Source: Sphingomonas aurea
Lineage (GTDB): Bacteria > Pseudomonadota > Alphaproteobacteria > Sphingomonadales > Sphingomonadaceae
Direction of reading: 5' to 3'
DNA: 64,000 bases
Assembly: GCF_030678875.1 (NCBI RefSeq)
Contig: NZ_JAUUDS010000009.1
Location: 62,001-126,000, forward strand
Below the pieces are notes generated by a model. That model was not told where the DNA came from and ran no database searches. It saw nothing but the letters and a program-made list of their open reading frames with translations. Shown here in pieces: positions 29,514-37,543 of this stretch (positions are counted from its first letter, which is position 1; each line of letters starts with the position of its first letter). The translations under genes and the position numbers were made by a program.

Positions 29514-30346
29514 CGGGCGAAGGGCAGATCGTCGAAGCCGACCACCGACACGTCGGCGGGGCATGACAGTCCCGCCGCGCCGACTGCGCTGATCGCGCCC
29601 AGCGCCATCTCGTCGCTGAAGCAGAACAGCGCGGTCGCGCCCTCTGCGATCAGGTCGCGCGCATGGGCGAAGGCGGAGCCCGCCGAATAGTCGCCGATCC
29701 GCGTCCGCAGCCGGTCGGCAAGCCCGTGGCGCCGCGCCGCCGCCTCTGCGCCCGCCAGCCGGTCGCGGCTGATCGGGCTGATCGTCGGCCCGGTGACGAC
29801 GCCGATGTTGCGGTGGCCGAGTGCGATCAGGTGCGCGACCGCGTCGCCGCTGGCGGCGGCATTGTCGATATGGACGCTCGGCACGCCCAGCTCGGGGCTG
29901 TACTCGCAGCCGTTGACGATCGGCGCGGCCGGCCCGTGGCGGGACAGCAACGGGGACAGGCTGTCGGGCAGGCGGTGGCCAAGGAAGATCAGCCCGTCGA
30001 CCTCGCGCCGCGACAGCATCTCGGCATATTGATCCTCCACGTCCGGATCGTGGCGGGTGTCGCCGACCACCACCGCATAGCCAGCGTCGCGCGCCGCCTC
30101 CTCCGCGCCGCGGATTACGCTGGCGAAAAAGGGGTTTGAGATGTCGGGGACGGTCAGCAGGATCTTGGCCGCGCGCAGCGTGCGCAGCGTGCGCGCCGCG
30201 ACGTTGGGGCGATAGCCGAGCACGTCGACCACCTCCAGCACCCGCCGCCGGGTCTGCTCCGCGACGCGCTCGGGCCGGCTCAGCACCCGCGACACGGTCG
30301 CGGTCGATACCCCTGCCCTTGCGGCGACGTCGATGATCGTCGGCAT
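29339..30346 (-). CDS. LacI-family transcriptional regulator
   Basis: A 335-residue repressor. The helix-turn-helix and hinge are MPTIIDVAARAGVSTATVSR and LGYRPNVAARTLRT, followed by a periplasmic-binding-like sugar domain (LLTVPDISNPFFASVIRGAE, GHRNIGVVTGP, VVGFDDLPFARYFQPGLTTV). Such proteins bind sugars or sugar derivatives and leave their operator. It is divergent from the transporter/3-keto-sugar operon, with a 116-base gap that holds a clear LacI-type palindrome, so it very likely controls that operon. Its 3' end is overlapped by the TolC-like reading frame on the other strand. Confidence 0.93.
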   Translation of the reverse strand: MPTIIDVAARAGVSTATVSRVLSRPERVAEQTRRRVLEVVDVLGYRPNVAARTLRTLRAAKILLTVPDISNPFFASVIRGAEEAARDAGYAVVVGDTRHDPDVEDQYAEMLSRREVDGLIFLGHRLPDSLSPLLSRHGPAAPIVNGCEYSPELGVPSVHIDNAAASGDAVAHLIALGHRNIGVVTGPTISPISRDRLAGAEAAARRHGLADRLRTRIGDYSAGSAFAHARDLIAEGATALFCFSDEMALGAISAVGAAGLSCPADVSVVGFDDLPFARYFQPGLTTVAQPKAMIGRRTVELLVDILRSVESPVRQVTLRHELIVRGSTAPYRVTA

Positions 30347-30379
30347 CGCGGGGTCATGGATCGAAACGGCGGCGCTGTC

Positions 30380-30397
30380 GATGTAATCCTTTACATC
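30380..30397. promoter_or_regulatory. LacI-type operator palindrome
   Basis: GATGTAA-TCCT-TTACATC is a perfect inverted repeat (7-base arms, 4-base centre) between the divergent lacI and transporter genes, 34 bases from the lacI start and 65 from the MFS start. TGTAA...TTACA arms are common in LacI-family operators. It is the only such site in the gap. Confidence 0.7.
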
Positions 30398-30462
30398 ATC
30401 GACGGACCTGCCTAGCCTTTGGGGTATCAGGCAGGCAAACTGCGCGGTGAGAGGGTGGGCAA

Positions 30463-31713
30463 ATGGCCATTGCGGACAAGGCGATCGGCGCGGACCTGCG
30501 CCCGGCGGACGGTTGGCTGACCGGCCGGCTGAGCGCGCTGATGTTCATGCAGTTCTTCGTCTGGGGCGCCTGGAACGTCACGCTGGGGCTGGCGATGCAG
30601 ACGGTCGGCATCGGCGAGCTGATCGGCAACGCCTTCTCGATGGGGCCGATCGCGTCGATCGCGGGATCGTTCCTGCTCGGCATGGCGGCGGCACGCTATG
30701 TCAGCCCCAAGATGCTGATGGTGATCCTGCACCTGGTCGGTGGCGCGATCCTGTTCGTCATGCCCGGGCTGGTCACGCCGGAGAACGGCACGACCTTCGT
30801 CTGGGTGCTGCTCGGCTACATGATCCTCTACATGCCGACCGTCGGCCTGGCGAACACCATAGCGCTGAAGAGCTTCGGCGAGCGGACCGACAATTTCCCC
30901 TTCGTCCGCGCGTTCGGCACGCTCGGCTGGATCGCGGCCGGACTCATCATCGGCTGGGCCGGCCTGTCCGCCAGTCCCGAGATCTTCCGCGTCGCCGCGG
31001 TCGTCTCGGTCGCACTCGGCCTCTACAGCTTCACCCTGCCGAGCGTCGCGGCCGACGCGCCGCAGGGCGGCAGCATCGCCGCACAGGTCTTCTGCGTCGA
31101 GGCGTTCGGCCTGCTGAAGCAGCGCTCGTTCCTGATCTTCATCCTCTGCGCGACCCTGATCTCGATCCCGCTAGCGATGTATTACGCCTATGCCTCGCCC
31201 TATGTCGGCGCGGCGGGGATCGAGAATGTCGGCGGCACGCTGGCAATCGGGCAGATGTCGGAACTGGTCTTCATGTTCTCGATGCCGTGGCTCTATCGCC
31301 GCTTCGGGGTAAAGCCGCTGCTGCTGGTCGGCATGGCGGCCTGGGCGCTGCGCTATGCCCTGTTCGCGATCGGCGACGGCGGCGCGGGGCTGTGGGCGGT
31401 CTATCTGGGCGTCGCGCTGCACGGCGTCTGCTACGACTTCTTCTTCGTCGCCGGCGCGATCTACACCGGCACGATCGCGACGCCCAAGGGCGTGAACGCG
31501 CAGGCGCAGGGGATGCTGACGCTGTTCACCTATGGCGTCGGCATGCTGCTGGGCTCGCAGATCGGCGCGCTCCTCTACGCGCAGCTGCCCGCCAACCCGA
31601 GCATCGCCGACTGGCACGCGATGTGGTGGTATCCGGCGATCGCCGCCGCGGCGATCGCGCTGCTGTTCCAGCTGACCTTCCGCGACGATCGTCGCGCGGA
31701 GGTGGCGGCATGA
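30463..31713 (+). CDS. MFS transporter of the nucleoside:H+ symporter type
   Basis: A 416-residue, 12-helix major facilitator protein of the NupG-like group (LMFMQFFVWGAWNVTLGLAM, FGTLGWIAAGLIIGW and LHGVCYDFFFVAGAIYT are conserved). In Sphingomonas-like and Bacteroidetes genomes this group often sits beside sugar isomerase and dehydrogenase genes and is thought to import oxidised sugars or glycosides rather than nucleosides. GAGAGGGTGGGC precedes the ATG. It is the first gene of the operon controlled by the LacI-type palindrome. Its stop overlaps the next start (ATGA). Confidence 0.85.
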   Translation: MAIADKAIGADLRPADGWLTGRLSALMFMQFFVWGAWNVTLGLAMQTVGIGELIGNAFSMGPIASIAGSFLLGMAAARYVSPKMLMVILHLVGGAILFVMPGLVTPENGTTFVWVLLGYMILYMPTVGLANTIALKSFGERTDNFPFVRAFGTLGWIAAGLIIGWAGLSASPEIFRVAAVVSVALGLYSFTLPSVAADAPQGGSIAAQVFCVEAFGLLKQRSFLIFILCATLISIPLAMYYAYASPYVGAAGIENVGGTLAIGQMSELVFMFSMPWLYRRFGVKPLLLVGMAAWALRYALFAIGDGGAGLWAVYLGVALHGVCYDFFFVAGAIYTGTIATPKGVNAQAQGMLTLFTYGVGMLLGSQIGALLYAQLPANPSIADWHAMWWYPAIAAAAIALLFQLTFRDDRRAEVAA

Positions 31714-32777
31714 GCACCGGCATGAAGGGTCCCGGCATCTTCCTCGCCCAGTTCATGGGCGACACCGCGCCGTTCGACACGCTCGATCACATGGCCGAAT
31801 GGGCGGCAGGGCTGGGCTATGTCGGCGTCCAGATCCCCTGCAACGACCGGCTGATCGACCTGAAGCAGGCAGCGGAAAGTCGCAGCTACTGCGACGATCT
31901 GCGCGGGATGCTCGACCGGCACGGCATCCAGGTGACCGAACTCTCGACGCACCTTCAGGGACAGCTCGTCGCGGTCCACCCCGCCTATGACACGCTGTTC
32001 GACGGCTTCGCCCCGCCAGAGGTGCACGGCAGGCCCGCCGAGCGCCAAGCCTGGGCGGTCGAGCAGGTTAAGCTGGCCGCCCGCGCCAGCGCCAATCTGG
32101 GGCTGAAGGCGCATGCCACCTTCTCGGGCGCGCTCGCCTGGCCCTATGTCTATCCCTGGCCGCAGCGCCCCGCCGGGCTGGTCGAGGAGGCGTTCGCCGA
32201 ACTGGCGCGGCGCTGGCTGCCGATCCTCGACACGTTCGAGGAAGCCGGGGTCGACTGCGCGTTCGAGGTGCACCCGGGCGAGGACCTGCACGACGGCGCG
32301 ACATGGGAGCGGTTCCTGGCCGCGGTCGGCGAGCATCCCCGCGCGCGGCTGCTGTTCGATCCGTCGCATTTCGTGCTGCAACAGCTCGACTATCTCGACT
32401 TCATCGACCGCTATCACGACCGCATCTCCTGCTTCCACGTCAAGGATGCCGAGTTCAACCCGAGCGGGCGCACGGGCGTCTATGGCGGGTATGAGAATTG
32501 GGTCGACCGCGCCGGCCGGTTCCGCTCGTTGGGCGACGGACAGGTCGACTTCTCGTCGATTTTCAGCAAGATGGCCCAATATGGCTATGACGGCTGGGCG
32601 GTGCTGGAATGGGAATGCGCGCTGAAGCGGGCAGAGGACGGCGCGCGCGAGGGGGCACCCTTTATCGACGCCCATATCATCCGGGTGACCGACCACGCCT
32701 TCGACGACTTCGCCCGCAGCGGAGTCGACCAGGCAGCGATCCGCAAGCTCCTCGGCCTGTCCGATGGCGCGGCCTGA
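31710..32777 (+). CDS. Sugar phosphate isomerase/epimerase-like TIM barrel (first of three)
   Basis: A 355-residue cytoplasmic AP-endonuclease-2-type TIM barrel. Metal-ligand motifs are visible: AFEVHPGEDLHDG (Glu, His), LFDPSHFVLQQ (Asp, His), SCFHVKDAEFN (His, Asp) and VLEWECALK (Glu). The family includes isomerases, epimerases and, in 3-keto-glycoside pathways, enzymes that split or rearrange keto sugars. Linked by overlapping starts to the MFS gene before it (ATGA at 31710-31713) and to the oxidoreductase after it (14 bases). There is no signal peptide, unlike the two other members of this family in the operon. The substrate is unknown. Confidence 0.85.
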   Translation: MSTGMKGPGIFLAQFMGDTAPFDTLDHMAEWAAGLGYVGVQIPCNDRLIDLKQAAESRSYCDDLRGMLDRHGIQVTELSTHLQGQLVAVHPAYDTLFDGFAPPEVHGRPAERQAWAVEQVKLAARASANLGLKAHATFSGALAWPYVYPWPQRPAGLVEEAFAELARRWLPILDTFEEAGVDCAFEVHPGEDLHDGATWERFLAAVGEHPRARLLFDPSHFVLQQLDYLDFIDRYHDRISCFHVKDAEFNPSGRTGVYGGYENWVDRAGRFRSLGDGQVDFSSIFSKMAQYGYDGWAVLEWECALKRAEDGAREGAPFIDAHIIRVTDHAFDDFARSGVDQAAIRKLLGLSDGAA

Positions 32778-33936
32778 AGTGACGGTGCGGCAACCCCTTC
32801 AGCTCGGTATGGCCGGCGGCGGCGAGGGCGCGTTCATCGGCGCCGTCCACCGCAAGGCCGCCGCGCTCGACGGCGACTGGCGGCTGGTTGCGGGCGCGTT
32901 CAGCACCGATGCGGAGCGCAGCCGCCGCAGCGGCGCGGCGCTCGGCATCGCAGCCGACCGGTCCTATGCCGCGTTCGACGCGCTGATCGCGGGCGAGCGG
33001 GCGCTGCCGACGGGCGAGCGGATGGACGCGCTGGCGATCGTGACGCCCAACCACCTCCACGCGCCGATGGCGATCGCGGCGCTGGAGGCGGGTTTCCACG
33101 TCTTCTGCGAGAAGCCGATGGCGATGAGCGCGGCCGAGGCGCGCGCGATCGCCGCCACGGCCCGGGCGAGCGGGCGGCTGTTCGCGCTCGCCTTCACCTA
33201 TAGCGGCTATCCGCTCGTTGAGGAGGCGCGGGTCCGCGTCGCGCGCGGCGACCTGGGCACGATCCGGCTGGTGCAGGTCGAGTATCTCCAAGGCTGGCTC
33301 AGCCTGCCGATCGATACCGACGGCAACAAGCAGGCGGCGTGGCGCACCGATCCGGCGCAGGCGGGGCTCGGCGGCTGCCTGGGCGATATCGGGACCCACG
33401 CCTTCCAGCTGGCCGAGCATGTCTCGGGCCTGCGGGTCGAAGCGGTATCGGCGGACCTGACCACCCATGTCGAGGGGCGGCGACTGGATGACGACGTGTC
33501 GGCGCTGCTGCGCTTCGTCGGCGGCGCGCGCGGCACGCTGAAGGCGAGCCAGGTCGCGGCAGGCGAGGAGAACGGGCTGAGGCTGCGCGTCCATGGCAGC
33601 AGGGGCGGGCTGGAATGGTCGCAGATGGAGCCCAACACGCTGACCCTGCGCTGGCTCGACCGTCCGGCCGAGGTGGTGCGGGCGGGCGGCCCCGGCCTCG
33701 ACCCGCGTACGACGGCACTGCTCCGTACACCCGCGGGTCATCCGGAAGGGTATATCGAGGCATTTGCGAACCTTTACCGTGCCTTCGCCGCCAAAATCGA
33801 CGGTGCGGCCGATGACGGACGCTGGTTTCCGGGAGTCGCCGACGGGCTGCGCACCATGGCCTTCATCGAAGCGGTGATCGCCGACGCGCAGTCCGACCGG
33901 AAATGGACCCCGGTGGATTTGGGAGAGAGTGAATGA
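32764..33936 (+). CDS. Gfo/Idh/MocA-family oxidoreductase
   Basis: A 390-residue NAD(P)-dependent sugar dehydrogenase. The Rossmann domain starts LGMAGGGEGAFIGAVHRKAA. The family lysine is in HVFCEKPMAMS, and the active-site region reads GGCLGDIGTHAFQLAEHVSG with the catalytic Asp and His. Members oxidise or reduce sugars at C3 and related positions, and are recurrent in 3-keto-glycoside loci. No export signal, so it acts in the cytoplasm after uptake. Here it may reduce a 3-keto sugar back to the free sugar. That direction is inference. It overlaps both neighbours, the isomerase by 14 bases and the cytochrome gene by ATGA. Confidence 0.87.
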   Translation: MARPEVTVRQPLQLGMAGGGEGAFIGAVHRKAAALDGDWRLVAGAFSTDAERSRRSGAALGIAADRSYAAFDALIAGERALPTGERMDALAIVTPNHLHAPMAIAALEAGFHVFCEKPMAMSAAEARAIAATARASGRLFALAFTYSGYPLVEEARVRVARGDLGTIRLVQVEYLQGWLSLPIDTDGNKQAAWRTDPAQAGLGGCLGDIGTHAFQLAEHVSGLRVEAVSADLTTHVEGRRLDDDVSALLRFVGGARGTLKASQVAAGEENGLRLRVHGSRGGLEWSQMEPNTLTLRWLDRPAEVVRAGGPGLDPRTTALLRTPAGHPEGYIEAFANLYRAFAAKIDGAADDGRWFPGVADGLRTMAFIEAVIADAQSDRKWTPVDLGESE

Positions 33937-34319
33937 AGCTGGTCATCGGTCTGGGTGCCGCAGGTGTCGGCGCAGCGGCGCTGCTCGCGGTCGCGGTGCC
34001 CACCATCGCGCAGACCGCCCCCGCAGCTCCGGCCGCCTTCGCCGCGTGCCGTGCGTGCCACACCGTCAACCAGGGCGACCGCAACGGCATCGGTCCCAAC
34101 CTCTACGGCGTGGTCGGCCGGCCGGCGGCGTCGGTCGCAGGCTTCAACTATTCGCCCGCGCTGAAGGCGTCGAAGCTGCGCTGGGACGAGAAGACGCTCG
34201 ATGCGTATCTGGCGGCACCGTCGAAGAAGGTGCCGGGCACCCGCATGCCGATCGCCACTCCCGATCCCGCCAAGCGCGCGGCGATCATCGCCTATCTGAA
34301 GGGCGAAGGCGCAAAATGA
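33933..34319 (+). CDS. Periplasmic class I cytochrome c
   Basis: A 128-residue small cytochrome c. After a signal peptide (MKLVIGLGAAGVGAAALLAV, cleavage near residue 27) one haem motif CRACH (39-43) is followed by GIGPNLYGVVGRPA and the sixth ligand Met105 in GTRMP. It is of the mitochondrial/c2 type with the KRAAIIAYLK terminal helix. Placed among genes for a GMC oxidoreductase and its subunit 3, it probably receives electrons from sugar oxidation and carries them to the respiratory chain. ATGA overlap with the preceding gene. Confidence 0.92.
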   Translation: MKLVIGLGAAGVGAAALLAVAVPTIAQTAPAAPAAFAACRACHTVNQGDRNGIGPNLYGVVGRPAASVAGFNYSPALKASKLRWDEKTLDAYLAAPSKKVPGTRMPIATPDPAKRAAIIAYLKGEGAK

Positions 34320-34332
34320 CGGGAACGGCCCC

Positions 34333-35268
34333 ATGGCGCGCGGTCCTTTGACGATGTCGCGGCGGGCGGTCATCGCGTCGGGCGCGGCGGCGGCAACGGT
34401 CGCGTCGGGGCTGGTCGCCGCGCAGCGGCGGCGCGGGTCGAACGCGGCGCGCTTCTCGCTCGGCTTCGCCCCGCACGAGGGCAGCTTCGCCAGCCGCGGC
34501 GGACGGCTGGAGCAGATCGCCTATGCCGCCGACCAGGGTTTCACCGCCTGGGAAGATAACGAAGCCGCAGGCCGCACCGTCGCCGAGCAGGAGGCGATGG
34601 CCAGGGCGCTGCAACAGCGCGGCATGACGATGGGCGTGTTCGTCGCCAGCATGCCGAGATGGTCGCAGTCGCGCCCGATCCTCGGCGCCAACGACGATGC
34701 CGATCGGGAAGCATTCCTGGCCGATATCCGCCAGTCGATCGATGTCGCCAAGCGGCTGTCGGCGACGCGGATGACGGTGGTGACCGGATTTCTGGATGCC
34801 AAGCTGCCGCTCGACATCCAGACCGCGCGCGTCATCGACGTGATGCGTCGCGCCGCCGACATCGTCGCCGCGCATCCGGGCCTCGCGATGGTGATGGAGC
34901 CGCTGAACACCCGCACCAACCATCCCGGCGTCTATATGCAGTCGATCGCGCAGGGCTATGCCGTGGCGCGCGGGGTGAACAGCCCGGCGGTGAAGATCCT
35001 GGCCGACGTGTATCACGAGCAGATTCAGTCGGGGAACCTGATCCCGACGCTCGGCACCTGCTGGGACGAGATCGGCTATATCCAGTTCGGCGACAATCCC
35101 GGCCGCAAGGAACCGGGGACCGGCGAGATCAACTTCGCAAACGTGGTGAGATGGCTGCGCGCGAAACGCTATGCCGGGGTGATCGGCATGGAACACGGCA
35201 ATTCGGTCGACGGGCGTGCGGGCGAGGATCGCCTGATCGCCGCCTACCGCATGATCGATCAGGCATGA
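34333..35268 (+). CDS. Tat-exported sugar isomerase/epimerase-like TIM barrel (second of three)
   Basis: A 311-residue hydroxypyruvate-isomerase-like TIM barrel with an N-terminal twin-arginine signal (SRRAVIASGAAAATVASGLV). Metal ligands are likely in MVMEPLNTRTNHPG (Glu) and ILADVYHEQIQSGN (Asp, His), with a third Glu in GVIGMEHGNS. Export in folded form suggests it loads its metal in the cytoplasm and acts on a sugar in the periplasm. In a 3-keto-glycoside setting it could cleave or isomerise the keto sugar. The start could also be at 34354. It lies 13 bases after the cytochrome gene. Confidence 0.83.
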   Translation: MARGPLTMSRRAVIASGAAAATVASGLVAAQRRRGSNAARFSLGFAPHEGSFASRGGRLEQIAYAADQGFTAWEDNEAAGRTVAEQEAMARALQQRGMTMGVFVASMPRWSQSRPILGANDDADREAFLADIRQSIDVAKRLSATRMTVVTGFLDAKLPLDIQTARVIDVMRRAADIVAAHPGLAMVMEPLNTRTNHPGVYMQSIAQGYAVARGVNSPAVKILADVYHEQIQSGNLIPTLGTCWDEIGYIQFGDNPGRKEPGTGEINFANVVRWLRAKRYAGVIGMEHGNSVDGRAGEDRLIAAYRMIDQA

Positions 35269-35279
35269 GGGGAACAGGG

Positions 35280-36122
35280 ATGACGGGACGGATGATCGCC
35301 GCGCTGCTCGCGGCCACGGCACCCTTGCTGGCGGCGCCCGGGGTGGCCCAAGATAGGCCGGCGGACAAGCCGGGCTTCCGCGACACGCCGATGCTGCCCG
35401 GCGGGCAGTGGCGGGTCCACGACGCCGACCGCCCTGCCCCCAGTGTCGTCACCCCCGCCGCCGCTCCCGGCGCCGCGCCCAGCGACGCGGTAGTGCTGTT
35501 CGACGGCCGCTCGACGGACCAGTGGCAGGCGCAGCGTACACCCTGGCCGGTCAGCGGCGGCGTGATGACGGTGCCGTCGCGCGCCAGCAGCGGCGGCGAG
35601 AACGCGCTGGTGTCGAAGCGCAGCTTCGGCGACGTCCAGCTCCACCTGGAATTCCGCTCACCCAACCCGCCGACCAAGACGTCGCAGGACCGCGGCAACA
35701 GCGGCATCTGGTTCATGCAACGCTACGAGGTGCAGATCCTCGACGGCTATCAGAACCCGACCTATGCCGACGGCACGGTCGGCGCGGTCTATGGCTGGAA
35801 GCCGCCGCTGGTGAACGCCGCGCGCAAGCCCGGCGAGTGGCAGAGCTACGACATCGTGTTCGAACGACCCCGCTTCGCCGCCGACGGGTCGCTCCAGCGC
35901 CCGGCCTATGTCACCGCGTTTCTGAACGGCGTGCTCGTCCAGAACCATCAGGAGATGCTGGGCACGACGATCTGGCGCAAGGTCGCCCATTACGAAGCCC
36001 ATGCCGACGCCGCGCCGCTCCAGTTGCAGGACCATGACTCTCCGGTCAGTTTCCGCAACATCTGGGTTCGCCCGCTGACCGAGGCCGCCATCGCGCAGGA
36101 TTTGAGGAACGACGCCAAGTGA
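35280..36122 (+). CDS. DUF1080 / 3-keto-disaccharide hydrolase family protein
   Basis: A 280-residue exported protein. A signal peptide (MIAALLAATAPLLAAPGVAQ region) is followed by a linker and a concanavalin-like DUF1080 domain from about residue 73 (VVLFDGRSTDQW, then DVQLHLEFRSPN, RGNSGIWFMQRYEVQILDGY, GEWQSYDIVFERPRF, and the closing QDHDSPVSFRNIWVRPL). The Pfam name of this domain reflects its activity on 3-keto-glycosides, in which the glycosidic bond is broken by elimination/hydration. The GMC dehydrogenase downstream would supply that substrate. ATG 35280 follows AGGGGAACAGGG. The following GTG start overlaps this stop. Confidence 0.88.
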   Translation: MTGRMIAALLAATAPLLAAPGVAQDRPADKPGFRDTPMLPGGQWRVHDADRPAPSVVTPAAAPGAAPSDAVVLFDGRSTDQWQAQRTPWPVSGGVMTVPSRASSGGENALVSKRSFGDVQLHLEFRSPNPPTKTSQDRGNSGIWFMQRYEVQILDGYQNPTYADGTVGAVYGWKPPLVNAARKPGEWQSYDIVFERPRFAADGSLQRPAYVTAFLNGVLVQNHQEMLGTTIWRKVAHYEAHADAAPLQLQDHDSPVSFRNIWVRPLTEAAIAQDLRNDAK

Positions 36123-36688
36123 TTCATCGGAGAACTGCTCTGGCCGGCATCGCGGCGATGTTCGGCACCGCGCTCTACGCGCCGATCGCGCGCGCGGCAG
36201 GCATGGCGCCTGCCGGCACCATACCGACGATCAGCGAGGGACCACCCAGCACCGCCGTGTTCAGCGCGCCCCAGCGCGCGCTGATGACCGGGCTCAGCGA
36301 GCGCATCCTGCCCACCACCGACACGCCCGGCGCGATCGCGGCAGGCGTTCCGGCCTTTATCGAGAAGCTGCTCGCCGACTGGGCGCTGCCGGCCGATCGC
36401 CTGCCGATCCTGGCCGGGCTTGACGCGATCGAGGCGCGCAGCATGCAGGACTATAAGCTGTCGGCCAGCCGCGCGACGCCGGCGCAGCAGGACGCGCTGC
36501 TGACCCTGGCGATGACGAACCTGATCCCCGGCGGCGGCGATTTCTTCGAGGCGTTCCGCCAACTCGTCATCACCGGCTATTTCACGTCGGAGATCGGCGT
36601 GACGCAGGAGCGCGAATATCTGCCGGTGCCCGGCGAATATAACGGTGCCTTCCCCTATTCCCGCGTGAACAAGGTCTACAGCTCATGA
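36119..36688 (+). CDS. Gluconate 2-dehydrogenase subunit 3 family protein (GMC partner)
   Basis: A 189-residue protein starting at GTG, with twin-arginine signal (HRRTALAGIAAMFGTAL). The domain (about 50-185) shows LSERILPTTDTPGAIAAGV, FIEKLLADWA, FFEAFRQLVITGYFTSEIGV and REYLPVPGEYNG. This small subunit is needed for export and activity of GMC-type sugar dehydrogenases, which lack their own signal and are carried out with it. The GMC gene follows one gene later. The start overlaps the DUF1080 stop (GTGA) and its stop overlaps the next start (ATGA). Confidence 0.92.
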   Translation: MIHRRTALAGIAAMFGTALYAPIARAAGMAPAGTIPTISEGPPSTAVFSAPQRALMTGLSERILPTTDTPGAIAAGVPAFIEKLLADWALPADRLPILAGLDAIEARSMQDYKLSASRATPAQQDALLTLAMTNLIPGGGDFFEAFRQLVITGYFTSEIGVTQEREYLPVPGEYNGAFPYSRVNKVYSS

Positions 36689-37518
36689 TCGTCAATCGCA
36701 GGCATCTGCTAGCCGGCGCAGGCGGCGTCGCCGCGCTCGGTCTCACCGGCACCGCGTTCGCCGCGCGGCTGGGCGCGATCGGGTTGCAGCTCTACACGGT
36801 GCGCGAGACCTTCGAGAAGGATCCCGTCGCCACGCTGCAGGCGGTGGCGAAGATCGGCTATCGTGAGGTCGAGTTCGGCGGCGGCGGTTACGAGGCGATG
36901 GACCCGGCGATGCTGCGCCGGACGATGGACCGGTTCGGCCTGCGCGCGCCGTCCGTCCATATCGGCTATGACGCGCTGCTCGGCCAGTTCGACAAGTCGG
37001 TGGCGATGGCGAAGACGCTCGGCGCTGACACCGTCGTCCTGCCCTATATGACCGACGAGCATCGGACCGAGCAGGGCTGGCAGGCGGCGCTGCCCAATTT
37101 CAACCGCTTCGCCGCCGACCTGAAAAAGGCCGGGCTCGGCTTCGCCTATCACAACCACGACTTCGAGTTCACCAATCGCCCCGGCGGCGTCAGCCTGTAC
37201 GACCGGTTCCTGAAGGAAACCGACCCCGCGCTGGTGAAGGTCGAGCTGGATCTCTACTGGGTCAAGCATGCCGGGGTCGATCCGGCGGTGCTGATCGATC
37301 GACTGGGAAGCCGGCTCTACGCCTATCACGTCAAGGACACCCGCGCCGACGGCAGTATGGCCGCGGTGGGCGCCGGCCAGACCGACTTCGCCAAGCTGTT
37401 CAAGCTGAAGGCGGGGGCCGGCGTGCGCCATTTCTACGTCGAGAACGATCAGGCGCCCGCGCCCTATCTGCCCGACATCACCACCAGCTTCCGGACGCTC
37501 CGCGCGCTCCGTTTCTGA
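36685..37518 (+). CDS. Tat-exported sugar isomerase/epimerase-like TIM barrel (third of three)
   Basis: A 277-residue TIM barrel of the AP-endonuclease-2 superfamily with twin-arginine signal NRRHLLAGAGGVAALGLTG. The body opens IGLQLYTVRETFEKDPV; likely metal ligands are in FAYHNHDFEF (His, Glu), VELDLYWVKHAG (Asp, His) and YAYHVKDTR (His, Asp), with Glu in FYVENDQ. It is a different subgroup from the two other family members in the operon. Sequences of this form are found beside DUF1080 and GMC genes in many bacteria. A 3-keto-glycoside lyase or isomerase role is plausible. Confidence 0.84.
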   Translation: MIVNRRHLLAGAGGVAALGLTGTAFAARLGAIGLQLYTVRETFEKDPVATLQAVAKIGYREVEFGGGGYEAMDPAMLRRTMDRFGLRAPSVHIGYDALLGQFDKSVAMAKTLGADTVVLPYMTDEHRTEQGWQAALPNFNRFAADLKKAGLGFAYHNHDFEFTNRPGGVSLYDRFLKETDPALVKVELDLYWVKHAGVDPAVLIDRLGSRLYAYHVKDTRADGSMAAVGAGQTDFAKLFKLKAGAGVRHFYVENDQAPAPYLPDITTSFRTLRALRF

Positions 37519-37543
37519 ACTATAACGCCGGAGAGGGCGAATA

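Noticed and set aside
30447-31709. An extended start that would fuse the MFS region in another frame to the isomerase at 31710
   Set aside because: The upstream part is the shifted shadow of the MFS gene. The ATGA overlap at 31710 gives the natural start.
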